Below, piece after piece: positions 37,426-51,298 of a stretch of DNA of 64,000 nt. The notes under the pieces are model-generated. The model did not search any database, was not told the DNA's origin, and was given only the letters and a program-made list of their open reading frames with translations. The stretch covers positions 2,046,001 through 2,110,000 of the forward strand of contig NC_044024.1 in NCBI RefSeq assembly GCF_900496995.4. Direction: 5' to 3'. Each line of letters begins with the position of its first letter. The stretch's first letter is position 1. A program made the position numbers and the translations under genes. This DNA comes from Aquila chrysaetos chrysaetos. Taxonomy: Eukaryota; Chordata; Aves; Accipitriformes; Accipitridae.

Positions 37426-38500
37426 AACATAAGCCATTTCTGTCCATGTACGTGCTTCTTATAGCTTGAGTGAAGATTGCGTTAGGTCTCCAAATAAGTC
37501 TTGAATTACCCTTGTGCGCAACGGATGCCAGGATCTGACCTAAAGGGACATTTTGATGCAAAAAGACTTGCTGGTTCCGTTGTTGCTGCTGGGAACTGTT
37601 TGCCTTACAGCTTTCTCCATCATGATGTTGTTAAAATACCCCAAACAGCTGTCACCGATGCCCGTACTTCTCCTGTGCTGAACTGCAGCCGGGTTCAGGT
37701 CCCTCTCATTTCTGTTGTTTCAGTGCTTCTACATATTTGTCATTTTTGAAAGTCCTTCTGAATCCTTAGGTGTAAGCAGGCGGCTCAGCCTCAGCACGGC
37801 TCAGGCAGGTAGCACCAGGGGAGTTTCAGCTCCAGCCACAGCCACCTGTGGCCCATGGTGACTTACAGCATCTGACACACTCGTGTGAGGCTCTAGATCA
37901 GGACAGTTAGTTATCTCCATGTAAACTGAACCTCTTTCCATCGCAAAAATCAATCATCTGGACCTAATCTAGCCTAATCCGGACTGCAAGACTATAACTT
38001 TACCAACATATATCAAGCAAAAAGTATTAACCTATATCCACATCAGTGTTAAAGGGAGTTTTCAAATGAACTGGGCTCAGCTCATGCTACTGAAAAAGGT
38101 ACCCAGAGCTGAGCAAGGAGTCTGCCTGGCTCCTGGGAGCTACGCGATGCTCAACTGATTATGAGGGGATGAACACTTGGAAGACAGACTGTGACTGGAT
38201 ATGCCACAAGCAAAGAGGAAAGATGAAGGCCATCTCCCAGGGCACGTTTACTCGCAGAGACCTGGCACAAGCAGCAGGAGGGAGGACTAGTATTTGGCCT
38301 TGCCTTGTGTTATTAGGAGTCTTGTGTTATTTGGCATTTTGCTAAAGCCTGTGGTTGCAGATTAAGATGTTATCCAAGCCTCTCAGTTTTGCTTTAAAAA
38401 ACAGAAAAGGTCTCAGCCCTCACTAGGTACCGAGAAAAGTTTACAAAACTGACCAAAGTGCATCCTTAAAGCTTCAAACTTGGGAGGAAATAAAATGATC
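37426..38500 (+). terminator. 3' UTR and candidate poly(A) signal of the P2RY10-like gene
   Basis: The first clear AATAAA downstream is at 38489-38494, giving a 3' UTR of about 1.1 kb. The following sequence (GATCTCAACACATATTTTAG) is only modestly U-rich. No other feature was recognised in the interval. Confidence 0.4.
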
Positions 38501-41500
38501 TCAACACATATTTTAGTATCATGGGTATTATTTTAAGTGCTTGTAAATAGTCTCATTATGCACCATGTCTGCTCTCAGAGCAACGGTAAAATCTGCAGAG
38601 GGGGGACCCAAGTTTGGGGGCTCTGAGAGGCCCCATTGCCACCGCAGCCCCTTGCACAGTGGCCAGCACGGGGGCTGTGAGGTTTCCTCCTTGTGGGCTA
38701 AGACATTGATGACAGCAATGCCAAAAAAACCTCGGGGAATTATATAAGTAAACATAGGCAGAGGGGTTTGATAGAAAACAGCTTTGCCGATGATTGGATG
38801 CACATTTCCAACCCATGCAGCATTTCTGGGAAGCACGGAGAGGGCAGTTGTTTACCCTTGCATTGCCAAGGCCACTCTTAGAAAGATTAGGGGAGATCCA
38901 GACAACCTGGAGGGATTTGCTTTGGTACTTAGTGTGCCAGAGATGGGCAGAAAACATGCTGCCCTGCAACTCGCTCTGTCCCAAGTCTCCTCCTCCTCTC
39001 AAAAAAACCTCAATCAAAACCCAAAAAACCCAACCCTAACAAAATGACACATTTTCCTTGTTTGCTTGGGGGCAGGGGGGAAGATAAAAAAAAAAAAGTT
39101 TTCAGGGCTGAAAAAAACTGGCACAAACCCAGCAACGTGTGCAGGCAAAACAGGAAACCCAAGCAAAACTCACCGATGCCGTGGCTGGCAAGACCCGGTT
39201 CCAGGCAGCTGCCACAGACACGACAAGTCACACCACCAGCACCTTAACCAGGAGTGTGGTTTTAGCCTGTAAGTGTCTTTCGGGAATGCTATGACCCTGA
39301 GTAGCTGGGATGGGCATCCAGGTAGCCCCCAATAACCACAGCTAGATATTTATAAGTGCTGCTGACTGACTGCAAAGCCCGTATTGTGGCTCTGACCTTA
39401 CTGGCAGCACCAGCTCCAGGTTTCCCAGTAGTCTCAGTTACCACTGGGACTTTGCCAGCTTGTTTTCAGATTGCACAGCTTTTCTGAAGTTTGTGCAATG
39501 CAGCTTCCCCCTTCCAAAAAAAACCAGGAAAGAGAAAGCAAACCAAAAGCTCTCACTAATCTGTCATGTGAAAACACAACAGCAACCCTTACTCAGGCTG
39601 CCCCTGCCGCCCCTTCGGCTTGCCTGCACCACAGGTTGCGTTAGAAATACAGCAGAAAAATCCCGTTCTGGGTTAGATGCACTGGATAGCAAGGATTTTT
39701 GCTGGGTTTTATGCAAACCAGACCCTGAGGAAATATCCTTTTCCAGAGCAGACCGGTGCTTTTTGCCCTTCAGAGGCCACAAGACGCCTGCCAACCCTCC
39801 TGTTTTATCACAGTCCACCAAGTTCCACTACTACAACCACACTGGCTGGGCACTGGGACCCAAACTGCAGGGATTTAGGGTCAGCAGGAGCTCTGCCACC
39901 TGGATGCTGCATCGAGGGGGAGGACAGACAGGGATGCTGCTGGTCCCTGGGGCAGAGATGCAAGAGCTGGGGGGGGTTATCGGGGGCAGCAGGTCAGAGC
40001 AGGCTGGGGGATGTCTGGCTTTACAGTGTCCCCAAGAAGATTTAGATAAAGAGCTACTGTGTTGAGGATTTGCTTTGCTGAGGCCAAGGTGCGAGCTAAC
40101 TTCTTACAAGGGAAAAGCTCAAGTTGAAGAGAAGGGAGAGGAAGGGACTGAGAGCTGACATGTGGGGGAAGAAAGGGCAGGGTGAATTAAGAACTTTTCA
40201 GGATTTCTTTCTTAAAGCCATTACCTGTGGGCATTAAACCTTTTATTCACATGGCAAAATCAGCCAGTAATAACCCCAGTGCAGTGCTTTAGCCTTGTTA
40301 ATTTTCAGGTAAGGGAAATTTCCAGGTCATTCCAGACCCTGGCCATGCTCTCACGAGCACATCCAGTGGCAATAGCACCAAGAGCACATCCCTTACCCAG
40401 GGCACTCGCGGTCCCACGTACCACCCTCAGCTCTCCATATGGATAAATCCATGGCACGATGCTCTGGGATCGGTGTGCCAGGTGGCCTCAGCCAGCCCGA
40501 GAGCTCGGACTGATAAGCCTCTGGTGACTATTTTGGCTGTGATGATTTCCTCCCCAGCAAGATGAGCTGGCAGGAGGTTCTGCTCCAGAACCACCCTCAT
40601 GGGAAGGGCGAGAGGCTGCAGCGTCAGGGAGAGCAAAGCGGGCAGCTCAGCCAGACCTCCGCCAGCACCGACGACGTCCGCATATCCTGAGCTTTTCACA
40701 TGCAATTAATTATTCTATATGGCTTAATCCTTTACGACTGGCTTTGACTAGAACTGCTTAGTTGCTTTTATATATGCGTGTCCATCCATATACACATACA
40801 CCCCTGCACACATACTACACTAAAATTATGCAGTACTTAAGAATATCCATTTAGATGTCTCTTGTGCACAACACTTTCTAGGGCACTGCAAGGAAGGAGG
40901 GAAGGTTGCTTTTCTCTTTGCTAAAAATACCTTTTTCCTCCCTCCGTGACCACATGCTTCCAGTCCAGCCCCAGTAAAGTGACTTTGCCTCTGGAAAACC
41001 ACTCAGCCTCAGCTCTCGGCAGAGCTAGCACCACCTACCCAGTAGTGAGACTCAGACTCTGATGATTTTTGGCACAGTGCTAATAGCCACCACTGCTGGC
41101 AACGAGCTGCTTCTCCATCCACCCACCTCATGCCGAAGAGAGGGGAAAGCACTGCCCCTGGCAAAGGAACAAACACAACAACTTCAACTCCGAGTGCAAT
41201 CTAAACGTACAGAAAGCAAATATTGCTGCTTGAAACCAAGCTGAGCCAGGAAGCACTTTTCCAGACAGTCATGATTTCATCAGACCCAAGTCCAATTTTT
41301 TAGATCCACGGGCTCAGCCAGCAACACCCCACAAAGCCCAAGTCACTGGTGTTCAACAGGACCGCACCATTTTAGAGACCCTGGGACGTCTGTCAGTCCC
41401 TCCTGCGCTGCAGGGTCCTGTTCATGGCACAAGGGAAAGGGTTTTGGGAACTCTGTGTCGATGCCACAGCTGCATTCAACACCATCTTAACTATCCTCCA

Positions 41501-42023
41501 AGAAACAGTCAAAGCCTCTAACCTTGCGGCAGTCAGCAAGTCCTTTCCAGCAGGAATTGCCACACCAATCGCTCAGTCCTCCTCCTCTAAACAGGGGATT
41601 TTTTTTGTTTTTTAAAGAAAATTTCCCTGCTGTAGGCGGATAGGGGAGGCACCAAGGCTAGGGAGGAAAATCCAGAACTTTTTAGCCCCAGGCGCAGTGA
41701 AAACAGCACGGCTGCATCCCCGGCTGCGTGCGAGCCCTGCTGATGCTGGGAGCTGCGGGCGAGAGCCCAGCGCACCCGCGGGCAGCGGGGCCAGGGTCCT
41801 GCGCCTGCTCCCCCTCTGCAAACACGCTCCTGCCCGCTGCGTGCCCTTCCCCGAGCTCCTCCGGGGTCATCACCGAGCAAAACATCACCAGCCACGTGCA
41901 GAGAAAAGACAGACGTGCAACCTATTCTCAGGAATTATTTCTATTCTAGACTGTCAGTGCAGACCAGAAAGAGCTTAGCTGTTTTTGAGGATCTCCTACA
42001 AGGTCATGAAGCACAAGCTTAGA

Positions 42024-42033
42024 GGAACTGAAA
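42024..42033 (+). promoter_or_regulatory. ETS-IRF composite element (EICE) match
   Basis: GGAACTGAAA fits the GGAANNGAAA consensus bound by PU.1 or SpiB together with IRF4 or IRF8 in B and myeloid cells. The neighbouring genes are lymphoid in mammals. A single 10-bp match has a fair chance of being random. Confidence 0.3.
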
Positions 42034-42541
42034 ATTTCCAATTTTTATAAGGTAAAAAAGTATAAGATAAAATATATGTAATGTAAGAGAAAAATATAAG
42101 CATTAAAAAAAATTTTATCTTATACTGTAAAATAATTGCTTTGTGTTTTGGTGCCCAGCTCCAAGTTCTCCTGATTTTTGGTGGCTTCAACTATGGCAGG
42201 TTTGGGGAGGGTCCTGCCAGCGCTGCCACTGTGTACCCCGTGCCAGGGGACGGCATGACTCGGAGACTGGCATTCGGCTGCTGGAAAAGGCAATCAGGGG
42301 AAGGCACCCTCGGGTTCCCACCCACGCACCCCGAGAAGGGGCTGAGCCGGCGCTGCCGCATGCGAGAGCTCCCGGAGTGACGGGAAACGGGATGGATGCC
42401 GGTGGCGACGCACACGGGCTGCGCGCCGAGCACGGCACCAGCAAAACAGGATATGGTTATGCTCTGAAAGGTGTTTTTGAAACAAAAAGTCTATCCGTAC
42501 AGTAAGTACACGCGCTGCCCCAAGCGCAGGCTATGCTTTCT

Positions 42542-42574
42542 TATAAATAGGCTGGCTTCTGCGGAAATGAAAGT
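42542..42574 (+). promoter_or_regulatory. TATA-like box plus second ETS-IRF composite element
   Basis: TATAAATAG (42542-42550) is followed 12 bp later by GGAAATGAAAGT (42563-42574), a perfect GGAANNGAAA element. The pair sits 9 kb upstream of GPR174 and 540 bp from another such element. It could be an alternative promoter of GPR174 or a lymphoid enhancer. Motif-based inference only. Confidence 0.35.
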
Positions 42575-42816
42575 GCAAAATTGAGCATCATGTTTGACTG
42601 GGAAAAGGAAAGGACAACATCTTCAGAGCCCAGGTGCTGTTCAGCCACGGGGGTTTGGTATGGCCCTTATTCATGGGACTGGCCTCAATTTTGCTGTCTA
42701 TTAAAGCGGTGTCCAAACCATCCCCCACGGTCCCTGTGGGAGTCAGGGGGTGCCAGGGTCACGCAGGGAAAGGCTGGCCAGGCAGGGGCAGAGCCTGGGG
42801 ACTGCCAGGTTTTACA

Positions 42817-42818
<2 letters not shown>

Positions 42819-42849
<31 letters not shown>
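42819..42849. repeat. T31 homopolymer
   Basis: Uninterrupted run of 31 T. The sequence after it (CTAATAAAAGG) contains AATAAA on the + strand but no matching retroposon body was recognised. Length is error-prone. Confidence 0.9.
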
Positions 42850-44522
42850 CTAATAAAAGGTTTTTCTTTAAATCACTACAGTGAAAACGCTTTACGAAGT
42901 GTGAGAGTGCATGGCAGAGGCAGCTGCCAGGAGGCACTGGCAAGCACGGGGAAAGTTTTGCATCCCAGATCCCATTGCAATTACAGAAACGCTCCAGGAC
43001 TAATGCGAACTGAGCCAGCATCCTCCACCGAGGTCTCAGCACATCTCCCAGGAGACTCTGCAACAAGCCCCATTTAAGCAATAAACCCCAAACCTCTGCT
43101 GCTTTTAGTCCAAAAACATCAGCAGATTAATCCATCCCAAGGGGACAACTCTGCAGCAAAGATCCCACAGTGCTGAAAGCTCTAGCTCCCCCACAAGATT
43201 AATTAAGGCACATTAAGTAATCAGCAGCCTTCAAAAAAAGGCTAGAAGCTTTAACTAGTAGGAGTATTAGCTCCTGAAACAGGCAAGCACCCACATGTTT
43301 TGGGAGGTACAAGCTGCAAAGCCCCAGCAAGGAGCTGTGCCACCGCAGGGTTGACAAACCTGGCACACTCTATAAAAGCCCACAATGTGCCCAAGGGATT
43401 AATTTCCTATAAACCACAATGAAAAAGCAGATAGGGCTACAAAACCCTGCTATAAGCTGGAATTGTTATACGAGTAAATCAATAATGCTTTAAAGGAGTA
43501 GGTGTCCCCGAGACCCTGGTACATGCTGCGAGCACGTGATGCGGCGGTGGGGACACCGCAGTGGACCGCACTGCCTGGCCCCTGCAGCCCCTTCTGCAGA
43601 GCTGCAACCCTCTCCCCAAGTCATGCTGCAAAATAAGTCCTGTTCTCCCGAGCAGACACACCAGAAGAATGAATAAATGCAAATTTAAAAGTTGCAAATA
43701 ATTTCAGATTGAATTGCTACGGAAATGGTTAAAAAAAAGTCACTTTTTCAAAATAATCAATTGAACCAAGAATCCTTGATCCCTCTTGATCTTAAAAAAA
43801 AATTAAATTTTTTTTTAGTACTTCTTGAGCTAGAGGCCCCAGATGGATAACTACAGAAGCGCTACTTTTCAAAATCATAAAGTCACCGTGCCGTGGCCAG
43901 CACCGCCCTCTGCTGATAGCCATCGCCTGCCGAGCACCCACCGGGTGCCGAGCCCGGGAGCCGCCGCGGCTCGGGAACACGGTGATGGGTGACACCGCTT
44001 CGTGGCACAAACATTCATTTGGAAGAGAAGAGTCCTTGGCTCTGGCCCTGGTTTGCTCCGCATGAGCTGTGGAAATCCACTGAATAGGAAAATAACGACC
44101 GTGGAGAACCTCCTGGTTTTGGGGAAGCCCAAACCGGACCACGATCAGGTTCAATGCGACTTTCTGAAGCCCCCCCCCAAAGTACCGGGTACAGGGACCT
44201 GCAGCATAGGGGTAAAAACATCCAGATGAGAGCGAAGAACCTTCCCCAGAAAGCTGGAGAAGGGAGAGGAAAATAACTGCTGAAGCATCTCGCTTCATCA
44301 GCCTCGTTAGCTCGGTGTCCTTAGCAGAAGGGGACTCTACGAGCAGGCGCTTGCCCGTGGGACCCCGCACCGCTTCAGCTGGGTGCTGCCGGGGTGTCGA
44401 GCCCCCCCGGACCCCCCGGCAGCGGGTGAGGCCGCCGTCACCCCAGCAGCCTCGCGGCAAACAGCCATTGCCGCGCCACGCCGGCAGTTTCCAAAACACC
44501 CCGAAACCAACAGCGCCTTTAC

Positions 44523-44558
44523 ATATATAGAGAGATATATATAGAGAGATATATATAA
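44523..44558. repeat. Period-14 TA/GA tandem repeat
   Basis: The unit TATATAGAGAGATA repeats about 2.5 times. It borders the GC-rich candidate first exon on its upstream side. Confidence 0.75.
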
Positions 44559-44589
44559 CCACAAAAAAAGAAAGAAAAAGGGTCAGGTC

Positions 44590-44779
44590 CAGCTCAGACC
44601 CACGGGCGGGAGGAGCAGCACGGAAAGCGCTGCCGGCCGGGGAGGGCCCCGCTCCCCTCCTGCGCGGGCGCAGGCTGCTGCTCCCGGCAGTTGCACTTTT
44701 GCTTTGCACGTCGAGAGGGGTGGGATCCGCTGCCAGCACCCGCGGGGTCACACCAGAGCAGCCCGCCGAGACGGCAAAG
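44590..44779 (+). other. GPR174: Candidate GC-rich promoter and 5' non-coding exon of GPR174
   Basis: A CpG-rich block ends at a good splice donor, GGCAAAG|GTAGGA, with the last exonic base at 44779. It carries CAGTTGCACTT at 44688-44698, an 11-mer also present just before the donor of the candidate P2RY10 first exon. The nearest downstream + strand coding exon recognised is GPR174, 6.9 kb away, with acceptors at 51316 or 51667. Linkage is inferred; RNA evidence is absent. Confidence 0.35.
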
Positions 44780-47700
44780 GTAGGACCGATATTCTTTTAT
44801 CCCCGGTTATTTTTGGTTCAGGCTAATGGGTTTAAATTGTCCTTTTTCTGATTATTGCTACATAGACTTGGTGCCTCTTCTTAGTCGCGCTGGGAGTGCC
44901 GAGAGGGGATGGGGACACCCAGCCTAGAGGCAGGAGGGTGCAGTGTTAACAAACGACCCCCGTGAACCTCCAAAAGTAAATGAGTAGAAGCAAAGAGATG
45001 CAGGCTAAGCCCAGGTGTGGGTGAGGAGCCAGTATCTCCATTTATCAGAAGAGTGAGCTCCTATAAGCACTCATGAGATGCTCTGTGTATCTGAGGGAGA
45101 GAAAGGGTACGGCTGAAGCCAAAACAGCCAGCCGTGAAGTTTCAAACCATATTTCTATTATGGTTACGTGAGTATCGAGAAGCTGCATTTAAGAATAACG
45201 CCAATTGCGGCAGTTCTTAACCTTTGCAAAACCCACAGCTGCTTGTGAAGCAGACTTTTTGAGGCCATACAGCCCCATCTCCAGAAGCACAGGGATAACT
45301 CCTCTGATTTACTCATTACTCTGGGTCTCACTTGGGTTCGCCTTGCTGTATTTGTCCAATGGATTTTCTCAAACGGTCTGTTCCTTACAAGAGGCAGTAC
45401 GCTGACTTTCCACTGGCAATTTTCCACTGAACTGCAAGAACACAGGGACGGAGGAAGAGGAGGAGGAGGCAGGGTCATCTGTGTCACCACCACCACTGCT
45501 CACAGCCTGGGGAGCGCGGGCACGCGGCTGCACGTCCCTGGGGGGCATGCGCTGACCGTTTGGGTGGAAAACGGGCAGCTTTGGTGCTTGTAACCATGCA
45601 CATCTACTAGGGACATCGGGGTGTGCCAGGAATGGAGAAGAGGGGTGGGGGATTAGGCTAATACACAACACTGCTGCTCCGGGTTTATTTTCCCTTTTTA
45701 ACCGGGATAAATATTAAGACAGGAGGACAAGAGCTTTTGCAAAGGATTAAAAGGCAAAAGCAGCATATTCACACGGCATTAAACTGGAGCATTTATTTTT
45801 TCCTGCATATTCTTGGAATTTACCCAGCCAAAATCCCCCCTGGCGTCCCCAGCTGCCTGCCCGCCTGACTCACCGCACACCAGCACGCAGCCAGCCCCCC
45901 ACCACCGCAGCCCAGCCCCTCTTTCCAGTGAGCTCCCCCAGGGCTCCAGCCCCACAGCCCCTTCCCAAAATTTCAGTGCCAGAGGAAGAGTCTCCCTCAA
46001 GCAGATGCTGGCAGCTCTGCCGCTCCTCCCAGCATGGACATGGGCGGAAAGGCAGGGAGCACGGGCAAGGCAGAGGGTAGGCATCCCAGGGAAACACTCT
46101 GTTACCTTAATGATGAGCAAATGAGAAATTAATGAAAGAACAAATAGAAAGAAACCTTTTCATTCAGCTGTGCCAATGCCCCACAGTCCTAACCTGTAAA
46201 ATCTTGGCTGTTTCACTGCTTTTTTCCCCTGGAACAAACATTCACCACCTTTAGTGACTCACATTTCAGGTAACCACAGAAATTGGATGGGATGAACAGG
46301 CACTTGCTCTGGTACTCTGCAATTGAGTCAAAATGACAAAGCTGCTCTCATCCGTATTGCTTTGCGAGCACAGCATTAGCAAATATATTACAGCAACTCA
46401 GAGTATGCCTGGTGTGAGGTGCAGAACAGATGCTGGGCGAGGGGAGGGATGCTCTGGAAGCCGCTGGTACCCGGGCTAGGGTAAGGCAGGCAGGGGCTCA
46501 GCGTTCCCACTGGGTCAGGACAAGCACAGCAAAACGCAGGCGGCCCTGAGGATGCCTAACAAAAAAACTGCGGCCTCTGTGGGCAGAGGCCACCATAGAG
46601 AAAATAAAAGAGAGAAATCTGCACAGTTAGCACAGCAAGAAGCAACATTGCTCCTATGGAAGAGGATATAAACCCCAAATATCTACCAGACAACTGCTTC
46701 AAGTGAGAAAAGCCTTTATCCTCCCCTGACATTTTTTAAAAGAACTAAAAAGCAATCCTACACAATGGTCAGTTCATATTTCTATTTTCAGTTAATACCT
46801 ATTAATTACTACTAACAGTAGTTATCTCTGCCAAAATGGGACAGCAGCACTTCAGATGACAGACAAAACAAGTGGTTACTGGGAGAAGCCCGGTGCAGGA
46901 CACTGCTGCCCTGCTCCAGTCCCTGACCCAGCTCCCATGTCCCCACATCCCCAGGGAACACCCAGGGAGGGACAGAGCCACCACCACACCGCCTCTGCTT
47001 TGAGCACCTTCAGCAGAAAACTAAATTTCTATTTGAAATTACCCCTGTACGCATTCTCCTTTTATTTTAGGCCGCAAAGGAGGAAGAAAAATAGAAGAGA
47101 GGTCCTGGTCAGCAGCACAGCCAAGCCTCCTCCCAAAAGGGTAAGTCAGCAGATTACACCAGGGTGCCCAGGGCAGCACCAGCTACTGCTCTGCCCACAC
47201 CACCTCTGCCACAGGCTTTCCGTGTTTTTACAGCATAAATACCAGCCCCACACCAAACACGGGGTGCCTACGCACCCACTGCTCACCTGGGCCAGCAGCA
47301 GCCCTTGCAAGAACGGTGCTCAGTGGCAGGATCCAGCCAGACTGATCTCACACCCTGGTTCTGGGAAGGAGCAGGAGGTGTTGGGCAGCATCCCAGATTC
47401 CCTAAGGACCTAAGCTCCAAGAAGGGACCAGGCATGAAGCTGCAGCAGGGACAGCACCTACAAACAGTGCCTAGCCACAGGCTGCTTTCCCCTAAGCTGG
47501 TTTAAGAGCCTCTCCTACTCTGACCTGGGTTTTAAGAGCTGCTGTGGCTTTGCTTCCTGGGGTAAAACCCACAGGATTTGCTAACGAGGGTCCTGGGTTC
47601 ACCCGGGCAGTTATAACCATCCTCAGGTGAGGGGCTTGATTACCCATGGAGGGTGTGATGGGTGGAAGTGACTGCTCCTGCATCCCCAGCTCCTGCACTT

Positions 47701-50700
47701 GTTCACATGGAGCATATGGATATATGGCTGACCTTCAGCATATGGAAAATACTTTACACAATACGTGCCCGGCTTTAACAAGCATTAACAAGCCCTGGCT
47801 GTAAAGGCTGGCTACAAAACTTACCTGGTGTTTCTGACTCATTAAGTACAAAGGAGAAATCTTCATGTAGTGCCCTGACGTGGCCGACTGTGAGGTCTCC
47901 TTGGCAAAATAGGGGGAAAAAAACATTCAGGGGAAGAAGGAAGCCATGCCTGGGGAGAGTCTCACACCTACTGCCGCAGCCAGCCCCCTGTGCCGAGGGG
48001 AAGCGAGTGCAGAGCATGAGAAACAGAATTTCCTCTTTCTGGAGCTTTTTTTAGCATCCTGCTGTTTTTACATAGCACATTTGGCTGAACTTCACAATGT
48101 TACTGCTCGGGATTTCCAAAGTGCAGTTTCTCACATCGCAGCTTTTTTACCCCTGCTCCGAGGGTGGCTGCTCTCCCAGGGGTGTTTCTGGGGGCTCTGG
48201 GCAAGCACCCTCGCTGCTCCCCAGCTTTAGCTGGGCTTTCTGGGACCCCTCATGCTGTGGGTTTGCAGCCCCAGGGAGAGATGGAAGGTGCTGCAAGTGC
48301 TTCCCTGCCCCGGCGCTGGGCTGGAGGGAGCGGAGGATGGTGTTGCAGGAAAGTTGCTGCGCGGTGGGGACGGGGAAGTGTAGGCACTGGGGGGGGGCAG
48401 CAGGAAAAATGCTGGTGTGCACGTGTGTGTGCACTGGGCTGTGGACAGATGGGCTGGGACCGCACCTTGTCCTTCCCTTTGCATGTCTCGTGGCCCAGCA
48501 ATGGAGGTGACGTGGATTTACCCACCCTGGAACGCAGCCAGAGGGAAAGGAGCATGATTCAGCCTCCCTGACTGGGTGATAGGAGCCCCTGGGCAAGAGA
48601 TGAGAGGAAAGACAAGCTTGTTTAAAAAAACATAAAATTTAAAAAAGTCACTGGAAGGAAGAGCTGGGTGATGCGGGTTTAGGGCTTTATCTTGCAAACG
48701 CCCCTGTAGATGCTCCCCAGCCTGGCGTAGCGCTGCCCGAGCAGCGTTCACGGCAGCGGAGCCAGCTGGGCACATGTGCATCTGCAGGAGCGGGACACCT
48801 GCGTGGGCAGAGCGATGGCACCGCGAAGTCACCCGAGCTCCTCGCTGCTGGCGCTTCAGAGCAAACTTTAGGCAAAGAAGTTGAGACGTTCTGCGTGAAA
48901 AAAAAGCGAAAATCGAGCCAAGGCAAAGCTGTGCAGCTCTTCACAAGCCACCCTCGCTCTGCCGGGCAGGCTGCTCACGTCCTAGGGGACATGGTACCTG
49001 GGAAGCCAAGAGGAATAGAGGAGCTCTCCGGGAGCGAGAGGATGGACCCGCTCACTGGTGCCCCAGTCCCGCTGCCTGGGCACAGCCCAGGGACCTACAA
49101 CGCGGTTGTTTTGCTCGGACACCCCGGCAGGACCAGGACCTGGATGGGAAGCCCGGACACATCGTGCTGAGGAGTTTGCTGTAACAGTAAAGACAGGCAC
49201 ATCTTCACAGGGCCTCAGCATCCCCATGGAAAACCAACATGAAAGAGAGCATCCCTCCCATTCTCTGTAAGTCCCAGTCCCCACTAAGCAGCTCTGGCTG
49301 CTTTCCCAGTGCACCCTGCTCTGGCTGTACCTATACTCGGCATTTTTTCAAGCCCAGCAAGGCAATTTCTGACCACTCAGGGAGGATGTACTGGTTTTGG
49401 CCACATGGTTTGGCTCCATCCCGGTACAGAGGAGAAGGGAGGAACCCGTCCAAAGCAGATGCTGCTGTCAGGAAGCCCCAGAGGGGTTAACCAGCTGTCG
49501 AGGGCGAGCTCTGAAGCCCAGGGAACCCCAAGACATGGCAGGTACTGCCAAAATCCAGATACATCCACAATCCCCTCCCAGTTACTCGTGCCAGTCCAGC
49601 GCCAGCAAATGGAAACCGAACCCCTTGGCCCAAGTTACCCACCAGTGACAAGTAGGTGAGCACCAGTTAGTTTTCCTGCACGATGAAGAGATTACTTACA
49701 CTTCTAGAATTAGTTGTGCAGGCTTGTGCATCGGAAGTTGGGTGGAGAATTAATAAAAGAATTGGAAAGTCTTTGAACAGAAGGCTAATTAACTCTATGG
49801 CTTATTAATCGTCGCTGCTGAAGTTTAACAGGATTATTTCACAAGCCATTTTGCTCTACTGGTTGTGTTAGATGCTGGCTCCCTGGAAGAAAGGAAGACA
49901 TCTCAGTCTCATTGGACTCGTTACTCAATGGTATGCAAGAGAAACTACACAAATAGATGCAGAAAAGCTGCCCCCCGAACTGTTTCCTTTTGCTGAAGAT
50001 TTTCTGTTTCCACCCAAAGCTACTTCAAAGTTTTGGTGCAATCACACTGGCAAGTGTTGAACATTGGCTTCATTAATAAATGTTCACATTTTAATGCCTA
50101 TATCTCAAAGTACAGGAAAAAACATCAGGGATTGCAGCAGGATATAATTTTGCCTTTATAAATGTGCCTTTGGCATCTTGGTTGGTACCTACAAACTTTT
50201 CCCATTTAGACCTGTAGGTTAATTCTTCATGCTGAAGCAAAAGGCAAACCTGAGAGAGTTTGGACAGAGATCTGAATTTCCTCTATATTTATCAGATCTG
50301 GTTGGTTTTTTTTTTTGTCTAACAGATTCAGATAATATCAGCTGCTTACCATGCGAACAATTTTAAAATAAAGTCCACCTACAGTCACCTTAGTGACGAT
50401 ATCTAGTATTTCCAACAGCCACAGCAGTCACATGTGCAAGATGGGTAAAGGAAAGGCTTAGAAAAAGCAGTTGTAAGAAAGTAAAATTTAAAATCATGCA
50501 GGTAGTTCTGCAGCAAAAAGTGTTTAATAAGTGGGCCAGTTGTCCCTGCTTGCATGCAAGTATGTTTTATATTCTATTTATGAAAGATGAATGAAAAAGT
50601 AGACCCCGGTTCAGTGAAAGCCACTGACTTGGGACTTCCACTCCGTGCTGCAGCAGCAGCGGCTGCACCGGTCGAAAATGTTTATATCTCAGGTGTGTGT

Positions 50701-51298
50701 GTCAGGCTCATTTACATAAGGAGCAGATTTCGCTGCCATCTTCTTGGCTGTCTAGAGCCATGGGGCGGGTGGGAAGTTTCTGCAGGGCTTTCCTGGGAAG
50801 ACCAGGAGAGTGTTAAACTCATGAGTGCTGTGTGAGGTGAGAGTATCGCTCTGCCCGCGGCAGGGCAGCGAGGGGGGATGCAGGCACGGTGCTCGCCGGA
50901 GCATCTCTGCGCTGGCCGCACGCTCGGGCATGGGGCAACCAACGCAACCGGAGGCAAAGGGAGATTCGGATGGAAAAGCTGAAGCTGGGCAAGATGCAGC
51001 TGCAGAAACCTGGCAGCAAGTTAAACAGGAGCTGCGATTGGGGGTGGCTTCTGCTTGCTGATACAGCACGGGAGGCTGTTTTGTAGCAGCAATTAAACAT
51101 ATTTTCTATTTATTCCTCAGTGGTTTTACACGTCCCTTCACTGGCCAAGGCACGGCGCTTGTTAGGCAGGAGAAGAGCTGACCACCACAGATGCAACTAG
51201 CAATAGGTTTCTGCTAGAGAGATGCTCCTACTGATCATGCAAGCTTTCCTGTACATTTTGCTTTGTAAGACCCGTGTCTCCCCACAGTGTTATAACTG

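Noticed and set aside
36435-37437. Long open frames in other frames of the P2RY10-like gene, both strands (180 and 206 codons)
   Set aside because: Shadows of a GC3-rich receptor gene. The receptor frame carries all conserved GPCR residues and these do not.
43792-44751. 319-codon open frame on the minus strand
   Set aside because: It crosses a GC-rich block and a TA/GA tandem repeat (giving an I-Y-I-S-L-Y peptide repeat), has no domain motif and overlaps other open frames. Composition explains it.
49386-49410. LTR-like start (GTACTGGTTTTGGCC)
   Set aside because: Similarity to the avian LTR start stops after about 14 bases and no LTR end follows. Probably chance.
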